Below are positions 1 through 6,630 of a stretch of 64,000 bases of DNA, in pieces (the first letter of the stretch is position 1; every line of letters begins with the position of its first letter). Where the stretch lies: contig JAUXAC010000005.1 of assembly GCA_030615035.1 (NCBI GenBank), positions 1-64,000 of the forward strand, read 5' to 3'. The notes beneath the pieces are model-generated. The model did no database searches, had not been told where the DNA came from, and saw only the letters and a list, made by a program, of their open reading frames with translations. Position numbers and translations under genes: made by a program. Source of the stretch: Dehalococcoidia bacterium (GTDB lineage Bacteria > Chloroflexota > Dehalococcoidia > Dehalococcoidales > RBG-16-60-22).

Positions 1-699
1 CAAGACGGGATCAGCCTCAGACCGAAGCTCTTTTGCCTCTGTCTCCAACTCAAGTGCCTGTCGCCTAAGCTTGGCCGCCTTGAGTACATCCGCTTCCAGT
101 CGAGGAAGTGCTTTTTCCTCCTCTGGCTCGCACAAGTAGCGATAGCGGCAGGTTCGGCAGGTGAAGTCGTCCGTCCTAGTAGCCGAGCACAGTTGCTTCT
201 TACGCACAGCTACCTCAACACCCAGCACAGCTTCGTAGACCTGGTTCCAGTCCAGAGGTGGACTGTCCAGAAGTAAATCAAGACGCTTGCCAGAATCTCT
301 GTCCTTGGCGACATACAGTAGAGGCAGGTCAATCGCCTGGTGGTAAGCGGTGATTTGCACTGCATAGTTATAGAACCGGGCAAAGCCAGCGTTGGCGAAG
401 GAAGAATAACGGAAGCGGGACATGCTCTTTATTTCAAGAAGACGATGGTCTCCATTGCGGCGGGCAATGCCATCAATGTGACCAACAAGCTCAAAGCTAG
501 GAAAGGAAAGTTTTACTTCACGTTGCCGGTCAGTTATTTGCCAGCCTTCCGTTCCAAGATCCTCCACCACCCACTGCTCGTGCCTCTCACCTTCCCTGGC
601 GGCTAGTCTCAAAAACTCGGGTTCCGGCAATAACTCATATCCTAGCTGCGATGCCGATAAGGCACGAGGACACATGCCTAGACTTGAAATGCGGTACAT
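1..699 (-). CDS. Cas4/RecB-like PD-(D/E)XK nuclease, partial
   Basis: This reading frame starts at 699 (ATG, ribosome site AGGAGG at 703-708) and runs off the window after 233 codons. It carries the RecB/Cas4 nuclease signature: GxxxH at residues 37-40, HIDG with D76, and the EIK core with E89 and K91, followed by a Q in helix motif III near residue 115. Four cysteines, C10 then C181, C184 and C190, match the one-plus-three layout of the Fe-S ligands in Cas4 and AddB nucleases. The likely role is a 5' or 3' exonuclease for element recombination or replication. No cas1, cas2 or CRISPR array is in view, so a CRISPR role is not supported. It is the last visible gene of a minus-strand series that includes the helicase. 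Confidence 0.8.
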   Translation of the reverse strand, partial: MYRISSLGMCPRALSASQLGYELLPEPEFLRLAAREGERHEQWVVEDLGTEGWQITDRQREVKLSFPSFELVGHIDGIARRNGDHRLLEIKSMSRFRYSSFANAGFARFYNYAVQITAYHQAIDLPLLYVAKDRDSGKRLDLLLDSPPLDWNQVYEAVLGVEVAVRKKQLCSATRTDDFTCRTCRYRYLCEPEEEKALPRLEADVLKAAKLRRQALELETEAKELRSEADPVL

Positions 700-710
700 A
701 ATGCCTCCTT

Positions 711-761
711 CACGGCGGGGTGCGTCAACTATGCCTCTCTTTACCTCTACACCCCGCCGTG
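711..761. repeat. 12-bp perfect inverted repeat with 27-base loop
   Basis: CACGGCGGGGTG at 711-722 is exactly complementary to CACCCCGCCGTG at 750-761. The GC-rich stem sits between two minus-strand genes, just before the ribosome site of the nuclease gene. No T-run follows on either strand, so it is not a standard terminator. It could control translation of the nuclease or be a protein or replication site. Confidence 0.75.
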
Positions 762-767
762 TTGTGA

Positions 768-1430
768 TTAGTGATGTTTGGCCCAGTAGCCGTCGTCGCT
801 GTCGTCCAGCACCTGACCCATCAGGTCGTCGTTCTCGACCACTTCGGGCATGTCCATCGCCCGTTTCTGGAACTCCTCGCGGTCAAGCTTCTTGGCCAGA
901 GCTACCAGCTTCTTTTCGGTCAGGTCTGGTTTCCCTTCTGCAGGTGGAGTCGGCTCAACCTTTTTCCCGCCCGGCTTCTCAAGTACTGCCACTGGCATGA
1001 GATGGTTCACCTTGCCTCCCTTCTCCTCCAAAATCCCCGAGCCGAATTCAATCTCTTCCCTGCGAAAGTGAAATCCCAAGCCTTTCCAAACCGCAGCCTC
1101 TGTGGCAAGACCTCGCTCCGCCATGTTGACTTTCAGTTCTTTGACCACCCTATCAATTAATCTGCCCACCATGCTGGTCTTGACGAATCTGACCCTTTTT
1201 GAATGCTGAACCTTCTTGCCTTGCTCCACTACTTCCCAGCCAGCGCCGCACGGGAAAATAATGCTCTCGATATCCTCGTCTGGCGATTCTCCGACTAATA
1301 TCAATAACGGGACTTCCCCCGATTGATATTCTTCGCGGTAACCCCAATACGGCTCAGTTATCCAAAAATCACACTCGTCGACCAAGCCCGAATCCGTATC
1401 CCAAGATGAACGTGCATTTTTAGTTGTCAT
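768..1430 (-). CDS. Unknown element protein, 220 aa
   Basis: I do not recognise this protein. It starts at ATG 1430 with GGAG at about 1437-1440. The N-terminal 110 residues contain a hydrophobic strand (PLLILVG) and a basic patch around residues 70-100. The tail is rich in charged residues, with a Pro/Lys linker near residues 155-170 and an acidic end (DDSDDGYW). An acidic C-terminus ending in aromatic residues is seen in single-strand DNA-binding and replication accessory proteins, but I see no OB-fold signature, so this is only a hint. It lies between the helicase and nuclease genes on the same strand and shares an upstream box with the 3547-4083 gene. Confidence 0.6.
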   Translation of the reverse strand: MTTKNARSSWDTDSGLVDECDFWITEPYWGYREEYQSGEVPLLILVGESPDEDIESIIFPCGAGWEVVEQGKKVQHSKRVRFVKTSMVGRLIDRVVKELKVNMAERGLATEAAVWKGLGFHFRREEIEFGSGILEEKGGKVNHLMPVAVLEKPGGKKVEPTPPAEGKPDLTEKKLVALAKKLDREEFQKRAMDMPEVVENDDLMGQVLDDSDDGYWAKHH

Positions 1431-1454
1431 TTCTATCTCCTTAATGTATAGTAT

Positions 1455-1471
1455 TACTAGGTAACCACTGA
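1455..1471 (-). promoter_or_regulatory. Element-specific upstream box, copy 1
   Basis: Seventeen bases here match 4105-4121 at 15 positions (plus-strand consensus TAyTAGGTAAmCACTGA). Both copies lie 21-24 bases before a minus-strand start codon. The overlapping palindrome TAGTATTACTA is at 1449-1459. A shared promoter or operator for element genes is the likely meaning. Confidence 0.5.
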
Positions 1472-1528
1472 AAGCCGATTACTCGTTCACATTCTTATCA
1501 CCCCCTTTCAAGCCCTAGTCTCCCAGGA

Positions 1529-3550
1529 CTAGGGCTTCGGCATATGCAGAGCCGCCCGCCACCACGCTGGAAACAGGTACTTGTTCTCGCGGTAGACGCG
1601 GCCGAACTGCGCATCCAAGATGTAAATGTCGCAGCGGTCTTCAGCGCTCCTCATAGCGCGCCCAGTCATCTGTATCAGCGTGCGAATAGCATTGACGGTG
1701 AACCAAAGCTGGCCACCCTTCCTATCCGAGTGCAGCCGGGTGCTGATTTGTTTATCCCCTAGGTTCAAGTAGGGCATCTTCATGACAACCACCACCCGAC
1801 AGAGGTCGCCCGGCAAGTCCACTCCCCGGTCCATACTGGAGGCTACCAGGACTGTTCCCTGCCCCGCCTTTTTGAACTCGTCTAGCTTAGACTGACGATC
1901 CTGGGCTTGGTCGTAAGTCAGCATACGGTGCTTGTGCCGGCTCATCCTCACTGTTTGTTGAGCATAACCGTAACTTACTGTGTGGACTAGGACCTTGTTA
2001 GTCGGGCAGCCATCAAGTATCTCGTCCAGAGCTGCGATAGCCTTCGGGCGTTCTACTGCCTCTGTTTTCTTAGTAATATTGGCTACTGGGCGGAAGTAGA
2101 TAGGGCGGCGTTCCTGTGGGAAAGTTGAAGGCAAGTCGATAAACTCAATTTCTTCCCTGGGTATGCCTAGCGAGTGGGCCATCTCATCAGGGGAAATAAT
2201 GGTGGCAGACATCAGGATGAATCGGTCAGCATGCCGCCAAAGGTGATAGTCGGCGTAGCGGGAGACAAATACCGGCTTGAAAACCCAGCGGTCGTCCCCT
2301 GCCAGAAATACCCATTTTGTCACCATCACCTCTTTCAGGAAAAACTCCAGCTTGCTCTTCATTCGCTCTAGCTCTTGCTGCCGCCTCATATCTTCGACCC
2401 CATACTCACTTTGGAGCTTGTCTAACTCATTGTTAACTGCCGGCGTGGCGACATTCTGTGCCCAGTCAATCCACGATTCCGCCACTGTCCTGCGGGCTGG
2501 CGGCTCAAGACTTAGACGATCAATCCAGCGCTTAGTGATCTCTAGCTCAATATGTGACATTAACGCAGACTCTAGCTGGTCACACTCATCAATAACGAGC
2601 CACGGCCAGCCACTAAACTGACCAACGAAGTTGGCCTCATTGAGAAACAAGGCAATGTTGACCACGGCGAGATCAGAGCTGACAGCTTTCGCTTTCTGCA
2701 CACGATAGGGGCACTTGAGTTTGGCGAAACATATCTCCTCGCCATTACCGTCTTTAACGCCTTCTGGGTTGCAATCGGCGTTGCAACACCAGCGGCAGTG
2801 AGCCTCTTTTTTGCTTGTGCACATAGAAACATTTATCTTGGGGAATAGGTGAGAATAGCGGAGGGTAGGATAATTAGCTCGTCCTCTTAGCTCCACAGCA
2901 TACTCCTGACTATGGAGGTCGTAAGCAAAGTCATCGACAAACTGGCTCTGGAGCTGCTTTGTGGTACAGCTATAGAGGAATCTTGCCTTCAATAAGCGTT
3001 GAAACGCGGCTATAACGAGTGTCTTCCCGGAGCCCGTAGGTCCCTGAAGGAGGGTAAACCGCTTGGTGCTGGTTCGCATCCGTTCCAGAGCAACGAGTTG
3101 GTGCTGCCAAAATTTGTTGAACTTTGATGGGAGTCCCAGACTAGCAGGGGTGAGCTGCAGCCTCTGGCTGGTAGGCTTAACTTGTACCGTCTTCAGCCGG
3201 CGGGCGGCAATAACCGCGATAACATGCGAGCATATCCGGCGCTGTCGGCTCTCCCCCCACTGGTGGCCATAGCAGGTGCACGCGTACAGGCCTCCATCTA
3301 GGCGCACGGTGTAGAGAGGGAAATTATCGCCCAGCTCAGATCTCCCGACGAGAATCCACTTGCTGTCACCATCAGCCACCACATCGTCCAAGCGCTTCAG
3401 CCCCCGGTCAACTATGGTAGTTCTGAAGCCCGATTCCTCAATAAGAGCACGGCAAATCTCATCCAGAGTCTGAGGCTGGTATGGTTCGTCCAGTTCCCAC
3501 GAATCATAAGCTTCGGCTATCTTGGTTGCTTCGTCCAGAACGCCTGTCAT
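1529..3550 (-). CDS. SWIM zinc-finger / XPD-DinG-like SF2 helicase
   Basis: A 673-residue DNA helicase of superfamily 2. Residues 91-109 form a SWIM-type zinc finger (C91xC93...C107xH109). The helicase core follows, with Walker A GPTGSGKT at 170-177 and a DEAH-box variant DECD at 321-324. Between them C244, C252, C255, C256, C260, C274 and C280 form a cysteine-rich insert where XPD and DinG carry a 4Fe-4S cluster. The C-terminal motor has the DinG/XPD-type stretch GVDLPGD and the motif VI region QMTGRAMRS. The family unwinds DNA 5' to 3'. A SWIM domain at the N-terminus is not the standard XPD/DinG layout and may give DNA or protein binding. The start overlaps the stop of the 3547-4083 gene (ATGA), so the two are translationally coupled. 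Confidence 0.85.
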   Translation of the reverse strand: MTGVLDEATKIAEAYDSWELDEPYQPQTLDEICRALIEESGFRTTIVDRGLKRLDDVVADGDSKWILVGRSELGDNFPLYTVRLDGGLYACTCYGHQWGESRQRRICSHVIAVIAARRLKTVQVKPTSQRLQLTPASLGLPSKFNKFWQHQLVALERMRTSTKRFTLLQGPTGSGKTLVIAAFQRLLKARFLYSCTTKQLQSQFVDDFAYDLHSQEYAVELRGRANYPTLRYSHLFPKINVSMCTSKKEAHCRWCCNADCNPEGVKDGNGEEICFAKLKCPYRVQKAKAVSSDLAVVNIALFLNEANFVGQFSGWPWLVIDECDQLESALMSHIELEITKRWIDRLSLEPPARRTVAESWIDWAQNVATPAVNNELDKLQSEYGVEDMRRQQELERMKSKLEFFLKEVMVTKWVFLAGDDRWVFKPVFVSRYADYHLWRHADRFILMSATIISPDEMAHSLGIPREEIEFIDLPSTFPQERRPIYFRPVANITKKTEAVERPKAIAALDEILDGCPTNKVLVHTVSYGYAQQTVRMSRHKHRMLTYDQAQDRQSKLDEFKKAGQGTVLVASSMDRGVDLPGDLCRVVVVMKMPYLNLGDKQISTRLHSDRKGGQLWFTVNAIRTLIQMTGRAMRSAEDRCDIYILDAQFGRVYRENKYLFPAWWRAALHMPKP

Positions 3551-4083
3551 GATTGCTCCACCTTTTTCAAGAGATCCCCTAGGCGATGGCTACGCAGCCG
3601 TTCCAGTAATACTCGTCTTCGTTCCTTACGTCTCTCTTCTTTAAGGTTTTGAATTAGAGCAAGTTTGTCTTCCAAAAGCTCAAGAGCGCGCTTTTCGTTG
3701 CCGTTCTTGCAGAAGGTTTCTAGGTTGTTGGCGAATGCCTCTTCCTCCTCATAGGTTCTGGCCTCCCAAGCTGTATCGTTATCCAGCCTCATTGCTTGAA
3801 GGTAGACTTGCCATTCAGGGTCTTCCTCATACCTCAGGCTGAGAATCTGCAGTCCTTGCCACACAGCGTCTCTTATGGTGTCACTGGTAGTCTGATATTG
3901 ACCCGCTTCCTTAACCCTAGTTACCCATCGGGCTATGTCTTTAGGAAACCGCGTCCCCATGGGAACGTCGTGACCCTTTTTGTCTTCGCTACGTTTGAAG
4001 GGTGGCTGAGCAGTTAATTTGTCCAAAGTGTCGCTAAGTGATAGACCGGGACCGTCTGTAATCCAACTATCTTTACTGCCCAT
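3547..4083 (-). CDS. Probable ribbon-helix-helix DNA-binding protein
   Basis: This 178-residue protein has an apparent RHH (MetJ/Arc-like) segment at residues 43-80: a short strand GTRFP, a helix KDIARWVTRVKEA, a turn with G, then TTSDTIRDAVWQGLQIL, which follows the usual pattern of a polar turn and an IRDA-type second helix. The rest is a long charged helix rich in E, K and R (residues 110-178), probably coiled coil. It starts at ATG 4083 behind AGGAGG at 4088-4093. Upstream lie the shared box 4105-4121 and a nine-unit heptad repeat. RHH proteins often regulate their own operon or partition DNA through such repeats. The RHH call comes from pattern reading only. Confidence 0.6.
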   Translation of the reverse strand: MGSKDSWITDGPGLSLSDTLDKLTAQPPFKRSEDKKGHDVPMGTRFPKDIARWVTRVKEAGQYQTTSDTIRDAVWQGLQILSLRYEEDPEWQVYLQAMRLDNDTAWEARTYEEEEAFANNLETFCKNGNEKRALELLEDKLALIQNLKEERRKERRRVLLERLRSHRLGDLLKKVEQS

Positions 4084-4104
4084 AATTTCCTCCTATACAC
4101 ATAC

Positions 4105-4121
4105 TATTAGGTAAACACTGA
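4105..4121 (-). promoter_or_regulatory. Element-specific upstream box, copy 2
   Basis: TATTAGGTAAACACTGA, 15 of 17 identical to the box at 1455-1471 and at nearly the same distance (21 bases) from the start codon of the RHH-like gene. Probably part of the promoter or an operator of the helicase operon. Confidence 0.5.
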
Positions 4122-4142
4122 TTTCAGTGTTAACGATTTTTC

Positions 4143-4205
4143 TGTTCCCTGTTATTTGTTCCCTGTTATTTGTTACTTGTTACTCGTAATCTGTTATCTG
4201 TAGCC
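4143..4205. repeat. Nine tandem 7-bp units (TGTTnnn)
   Basis: Nine contiguous heptads can be read without a gap: TGTTCCC, TGTTATT, TGTTCCC, TGTTATT, TGTTACT, TGTTACT, CGTAATC, TGTTATC, TGTAGCC. The first four form two perfect 14-bp repeats; the last units degenerate. The array lies 60-122 bases before the start codon of the RHH-like gene. Contiguous heptads are the operator form of the RHH repressor omega of plasmid pSM19035, so an operator or partition/centromere site is plausible. Iterons of a replication origin are the alternative. Confidence 0.7.
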
Positions 4206-4243
4206 TCCTCTCATTTTTAGTTTTGCTTAACCTTCTTACTGAG

Positions 4244-4408
4244 CTAACCCTCCTCGAAGCCCTGGCGGTTGCCTTCTTCGGCTAATGCCTTACAGCCGGC
4301 AAGTTGCCTGACTTCGCCATTGTGGGCGTAGGTAAGCTCGTAGGTATCGCAATCAACAACTACATCTCCTTCATCGATGACGATGCGATACTCACTACTC
4401 TCGGTCAT
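4244..4408 (-). CDS. Unknown 54-aa protein
   Basis: A small acidic protein starting MTESSEYRIV. The start at 4408 is set by a strong ribosome site GGGAGGAGG at 4412-4420; a longer frame to 4480 has no such site. The pattern of alternating hydrophobic residues (YRIVI, VVVDC, YELTYA) suggests a small beta-rich fold, with C20 and C39. No family is recognised. It lies upstream of the RHH-helicase genes on the same strand, with the heptad array between. Confidence 0.55.
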   Translation of the reverse strand: MTESSEYRIVIDEGDVVVDCDTYELTYAHNGEVRQLAGCKALAEEGNRQGFEEG

Positions 4409-4454
4409 TTTGAACCTCCTCCCTGTTGGTTTCCGTTCACTGGCAAGTTTGGTG

Positions 4455-4506
4455 AAAACAAAAAGCCGAGTGCAAGGCATGCCCGATTAGCATGCCGACA
4501 CCCGGC
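4455..4506 (-). terminator. Rho-independent terminator of the 4709-5193 genes
   Basis: Read on the minus strand: an outer 8-bp stem (GCCGGGTG with CACTCGGC, one G-T pair), a small internal loop, an inner 7-bp stem (GGCATGC with GCATGCC), loop TAATCGG, then TTTTTGTTTT. It lies downstream of the 5193-4709 gene pair. Confidence 0.8.
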
Positions 4507-4708
4507 ATTGACAAAATAACCGTTCCTATGTCATTATGTAAATAAGAGATATGGGACTTCATCTGAGTTCCCTCGTCTCTGGGGGTGGCTGACTTTCACT
4601 GGGCAGACCACCCCTATTCCCCTGCTATAATTAGGCTATCTCATGCTATAATTAGGTGAGGGAGTGAGATAGGCGGGCCGACCAAAACCTCCTTCTTTTA
4701 TCCTAAAC
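4507..4708. other. Repeat-rich non-coding stretch in the element
   Basis: No credible gene is seen. The stretch holds GGGGTGG/CCACCCC inverted repeats (4582-4588 and 4608-4614), two copies of TGCTATAATTAGG (4623-4635 and 4644-4656) spaced 21 bp apart, which is two helical turns, and CTATCTCA/TGAGATAG inverted repeats (4636-4643 and 4665-4672). It could be an operator region, an origin or an untranslated leader. Confidence 0.5.
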
Positions 4709-4945
4709 TCACTCCCCCACGAACTCATCTAGCGTAGGTCTTCGTGGGCGGCCACCCCTTTTCCCAAATTGGGCAAACAGGTGACCCCAGCGCTTTTTAG
4801 TTGTTTCGCCGCCCAGGGCGCCGATTTTGCGGTAGAAATCGAGCCCATGCCTTTCCCGAGTCATACTACCCCCCCGTCTGCCTGCCTCCCGGCACGTAAT
4901 TTGATTCGGAACCTCATCTTGATTCTCAGGCTTTCCGGTTTTCAT
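4709..4945 (-). CDS. Small basic protein with KGG-like repeats
   Basis: A 78-residue basic protein. Three Gly-Gly units (GRRGGS at 22-27, GALGGE at 43-48, GKRGGR at 62-67) recur about every 20 residues, like the KGG repeats of stress-induced and late-embryogenesis-like small proteins. The start at 4945 overlaps the stop of the upstream gene (ATGA), so it is coupled to it. Function unknown; the basic charge would suit DNA or RNA contact. The terminator at 4455-4506 closes this pair. Confidence 0.55.
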   Translation of the reverse strand: MKTGKPENQDEVPNQITCREAGRRGGSMTRERHGLDFYRKIGALGGETTKKRWGHLFAQFGKRGGRPRRPTLDEFVGE

Positions 4946-5193
4946 TTCACCTCTGCTCTGTCTCCGGTATTACCTGACTGGTCTTCGAGCTCGTAATCAA
5001 TCCTCAATTCCAAGTCCCTGATGATTGTTTTTAAGCTCCGTTTAACATCGGTTAGCTTGGTTCCAGGCACAATCAATGTTAGAGTTCGGGCATTAGCCAG
5101 TGCTATTACCTCGCCAACCAGCCCTCCTTCGCGCAGCGCTTTGGCGATGTAGGCGAGTCCTGATTCTGAATCGATGCGAACTTTCGTCTTCAT
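4942..5193 (-). CDS. Unknown 83-aa protein
   Basis: Starts at ATG 5193 behind AAGGGTCG. It is a compact alternation of strands and helices: an initial KVRID strand, a helix with AKALREGG, a hydrophobic TLTLIVPG strand, a helix with KRSLKTII and a final LELRIDY strand, then an acidic tail. I do not recognise the family. It is the first gene of a two-gene minus-strand operon with the KGG-like gene, divergent from the 5341-6630 gene. Confidence 0.55.
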   Translation of the reverse strand: MKTKVRIDSESGLAYIAKALREGGLVGEVIALANARTLTLIVPGTKLTDVKRSLKTIIRDLELRIDYELEDQSGNTGDRAEVK

Positions 5194-5210
5194 TAACGAC
5201 CCTTCTATTT

Positions 5211-5226
5211 AATTTCTTTAGAAATT
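5211..5226. promoter_or_regulatory. 16-bp palindrome between divergent genes
   Basis: AATTTCT-TT-AGAAATT is a perfect inverted repeat 18 bases before the start of the minus-strand 5193 gene and in the divergent region towards the 5341 gene. A repressor site is likely, but no binding protein can be assigned. Confidence 0.45.
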
Positions 5227-5340
5227 TAGAGTATACTGTGATTAAACCATGCGCCTCCTTGTGCCAAGTCAATCACCAAAAAGTGCTCGTTTCGGCACAC
5301 TTCTGAAATGGTAAAAGTGAGAGCAAATTGGGGGAGAGCC

Positions 5341-6630
5341 GTGAGTAAGTCTGAAGATTATCCGCCTGGGCTAACTCATAGAGGAAAAGAGATATTTATT
5401 GTCTTTGACGTTATAGATAATCGAGGGACGACCGTACGCGAAGCCCTAAAAGAGATATCTAAAAAACTGCATACCAAACCACCTCACAGAACGACAATTA
5501 CGCCTGTGTTTAGGGTCGGCCTCGAACTCTTTAGGGAAGATTCTCTCATGTTGACCGATGAACGAATTGACGCGATCATAACGGAAACTCGTTACGGCAT
5601 CCCGCCCTCTAGAGTGGTAGAGTTGTATCGGCTATATCTACTTTGGAAGGCTTATCGACACAAGGAAATAGTGAATATAGACTTAGTATTATCAACATTG
5701 GAGGAAAGGCAGCTTAAGGTTTGGTTTCTACGTTTTTTGAAGCATTGGGATGAAAAGAAGATTGCCGAGAAACTAGGAGTCCCGCTCAGGGATGTCCAGC
5801 ATGATAATAAAGAGATTGAGATTAAAGGGCAATTAGAAAGACATAAAACTAAGGAGGAGACCAAGATGGAACAAGAATCTATGTTGAACTTGCCCCCTTG
5901 GGTAAATCAAGCGCAGTGGGAGCATCTGGAGGGAAAAGAGCGACTAGATGAACGGGGAGGGCTGGATATAATCACCTACCCAAGTGGTCCTGGCATACGT
6001 CAACAACTGGAGTTGTTTGAAAATTGCTTTGCGGATATTAACCCTCGATACCACTCCTTTTGGCATCCTTTAGACGAAGCTGTGGTGACACAATTGTGGG
6101 GTCATCTTCCGGATAAAGCTTTCTGGAGCAAAGTCGAGGATTATAGTGAAAAGGCTGGACAGTGTGAGGCTTTACTAGATGCGGCCTACGAGAGGTTTAC
6201 CTCATCTGGAGAGGAACTGGCGCTACTGCAACCGTCTAGGGGTCCCACTCCCGATAAGTATATCACATCAGGATGGGCACGCCGGGTCTTAGTTCGGGCA
6301 CTTAACCCGGAGCTTGGGTTCAGGGAGCCCGACAAATATTATCCCCGCGAGCTAAAGGAGGGCGACTTCATTCTTGAAGATGAGGAGATAATCTATAGAG
6401 GGCCAGATACTGTGGCAGCAGAGCAAAGGCACCGTGAGCTCGTAAAGGGTTTCATCAACAGTGACAAGTTTCCTCCGATAGTCAATTTGATGAAAGACCT
6501 CCGTAACCTGAGGCAGCAAATTCTTGCTCGCATAGGTCAATGCCTGCGCAGGAGGGAGTATTCCTTTAATTATTGCCCCGACTGCCCCGCGGACCAGGCT
6601 CGCAAGATGCTTGCCTCAAAAGAGGAATAA
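5341..6630 (+). CDS. Unknown element protein, 429 aa, HTH-like N-terminal half
   Basis: The GTG at 5341 follows a strong ribosome site (GGGGGAG at 5330-5336); an ATG at 5308 has none. In the N-terminal half a segment around residues 130-165 resembles a sigma-region-4-type helix-turn-helix (KHWDEKKIAEKLGVPLRDV). The C-terminal half has no recognised domain and ends with CPDCPA. An in-frame ATG at 5866 has its own excellent site (AAGGAGGAGA at 5851-5860), so a shorter 254-residue product starting MEQESML may also be made, or two genes have fused. The stop codon abuts the stop of the convergent recombinase gene with no base between. Confidence 0.65.
   Translation: MSKSEDYPPGLTHRGKEIFIVFDVIDNRGTTVREALKEISKKLHTKPPHRTTITPVFRVGLELFREDSLMLTDERIDAIITETRYGIPPSRVVELYRLYLLWKAYRHKEIVNIDLVLSTLEERQLKVWFLRFLKHWDEKKIAEKLGVPLRDVQHDNKEIEIKGQLERHKTKEETKMEQESMLNLPPWVNQAQWEHLEGKERLDERGGLDIITYPSGPGIRQQLELFENCFADINPRYHSFWHPLDEAVVTQLWGHLPDKAFWSKVEDYSEKAGQCEALLDAAYERFTSSGEELALLQPSRGPTPDKYITSGWARRVLVRALNPELGFREPDKYYPRELKEGDFILEDEEIIYRGPDTVAAEQRHRELVKGFINSDKFPPIVNLMKDLRNLRQQILARIGQCLRRREYSFNYCPDCPADQARKMLASKEE

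Noticed and set aside
1..699. CRISPR-associated Cas4
   Set aside because: The nuclease looks Cas4-like, but no repeats, cas1 or cas2 are visible, and the same fold is common in phage and plasmid genes.
674..1160. Plus-strand frames at the left end
   Set aside because: They lie over minus-strand coding sequence and have biased, low-complexity peptides.
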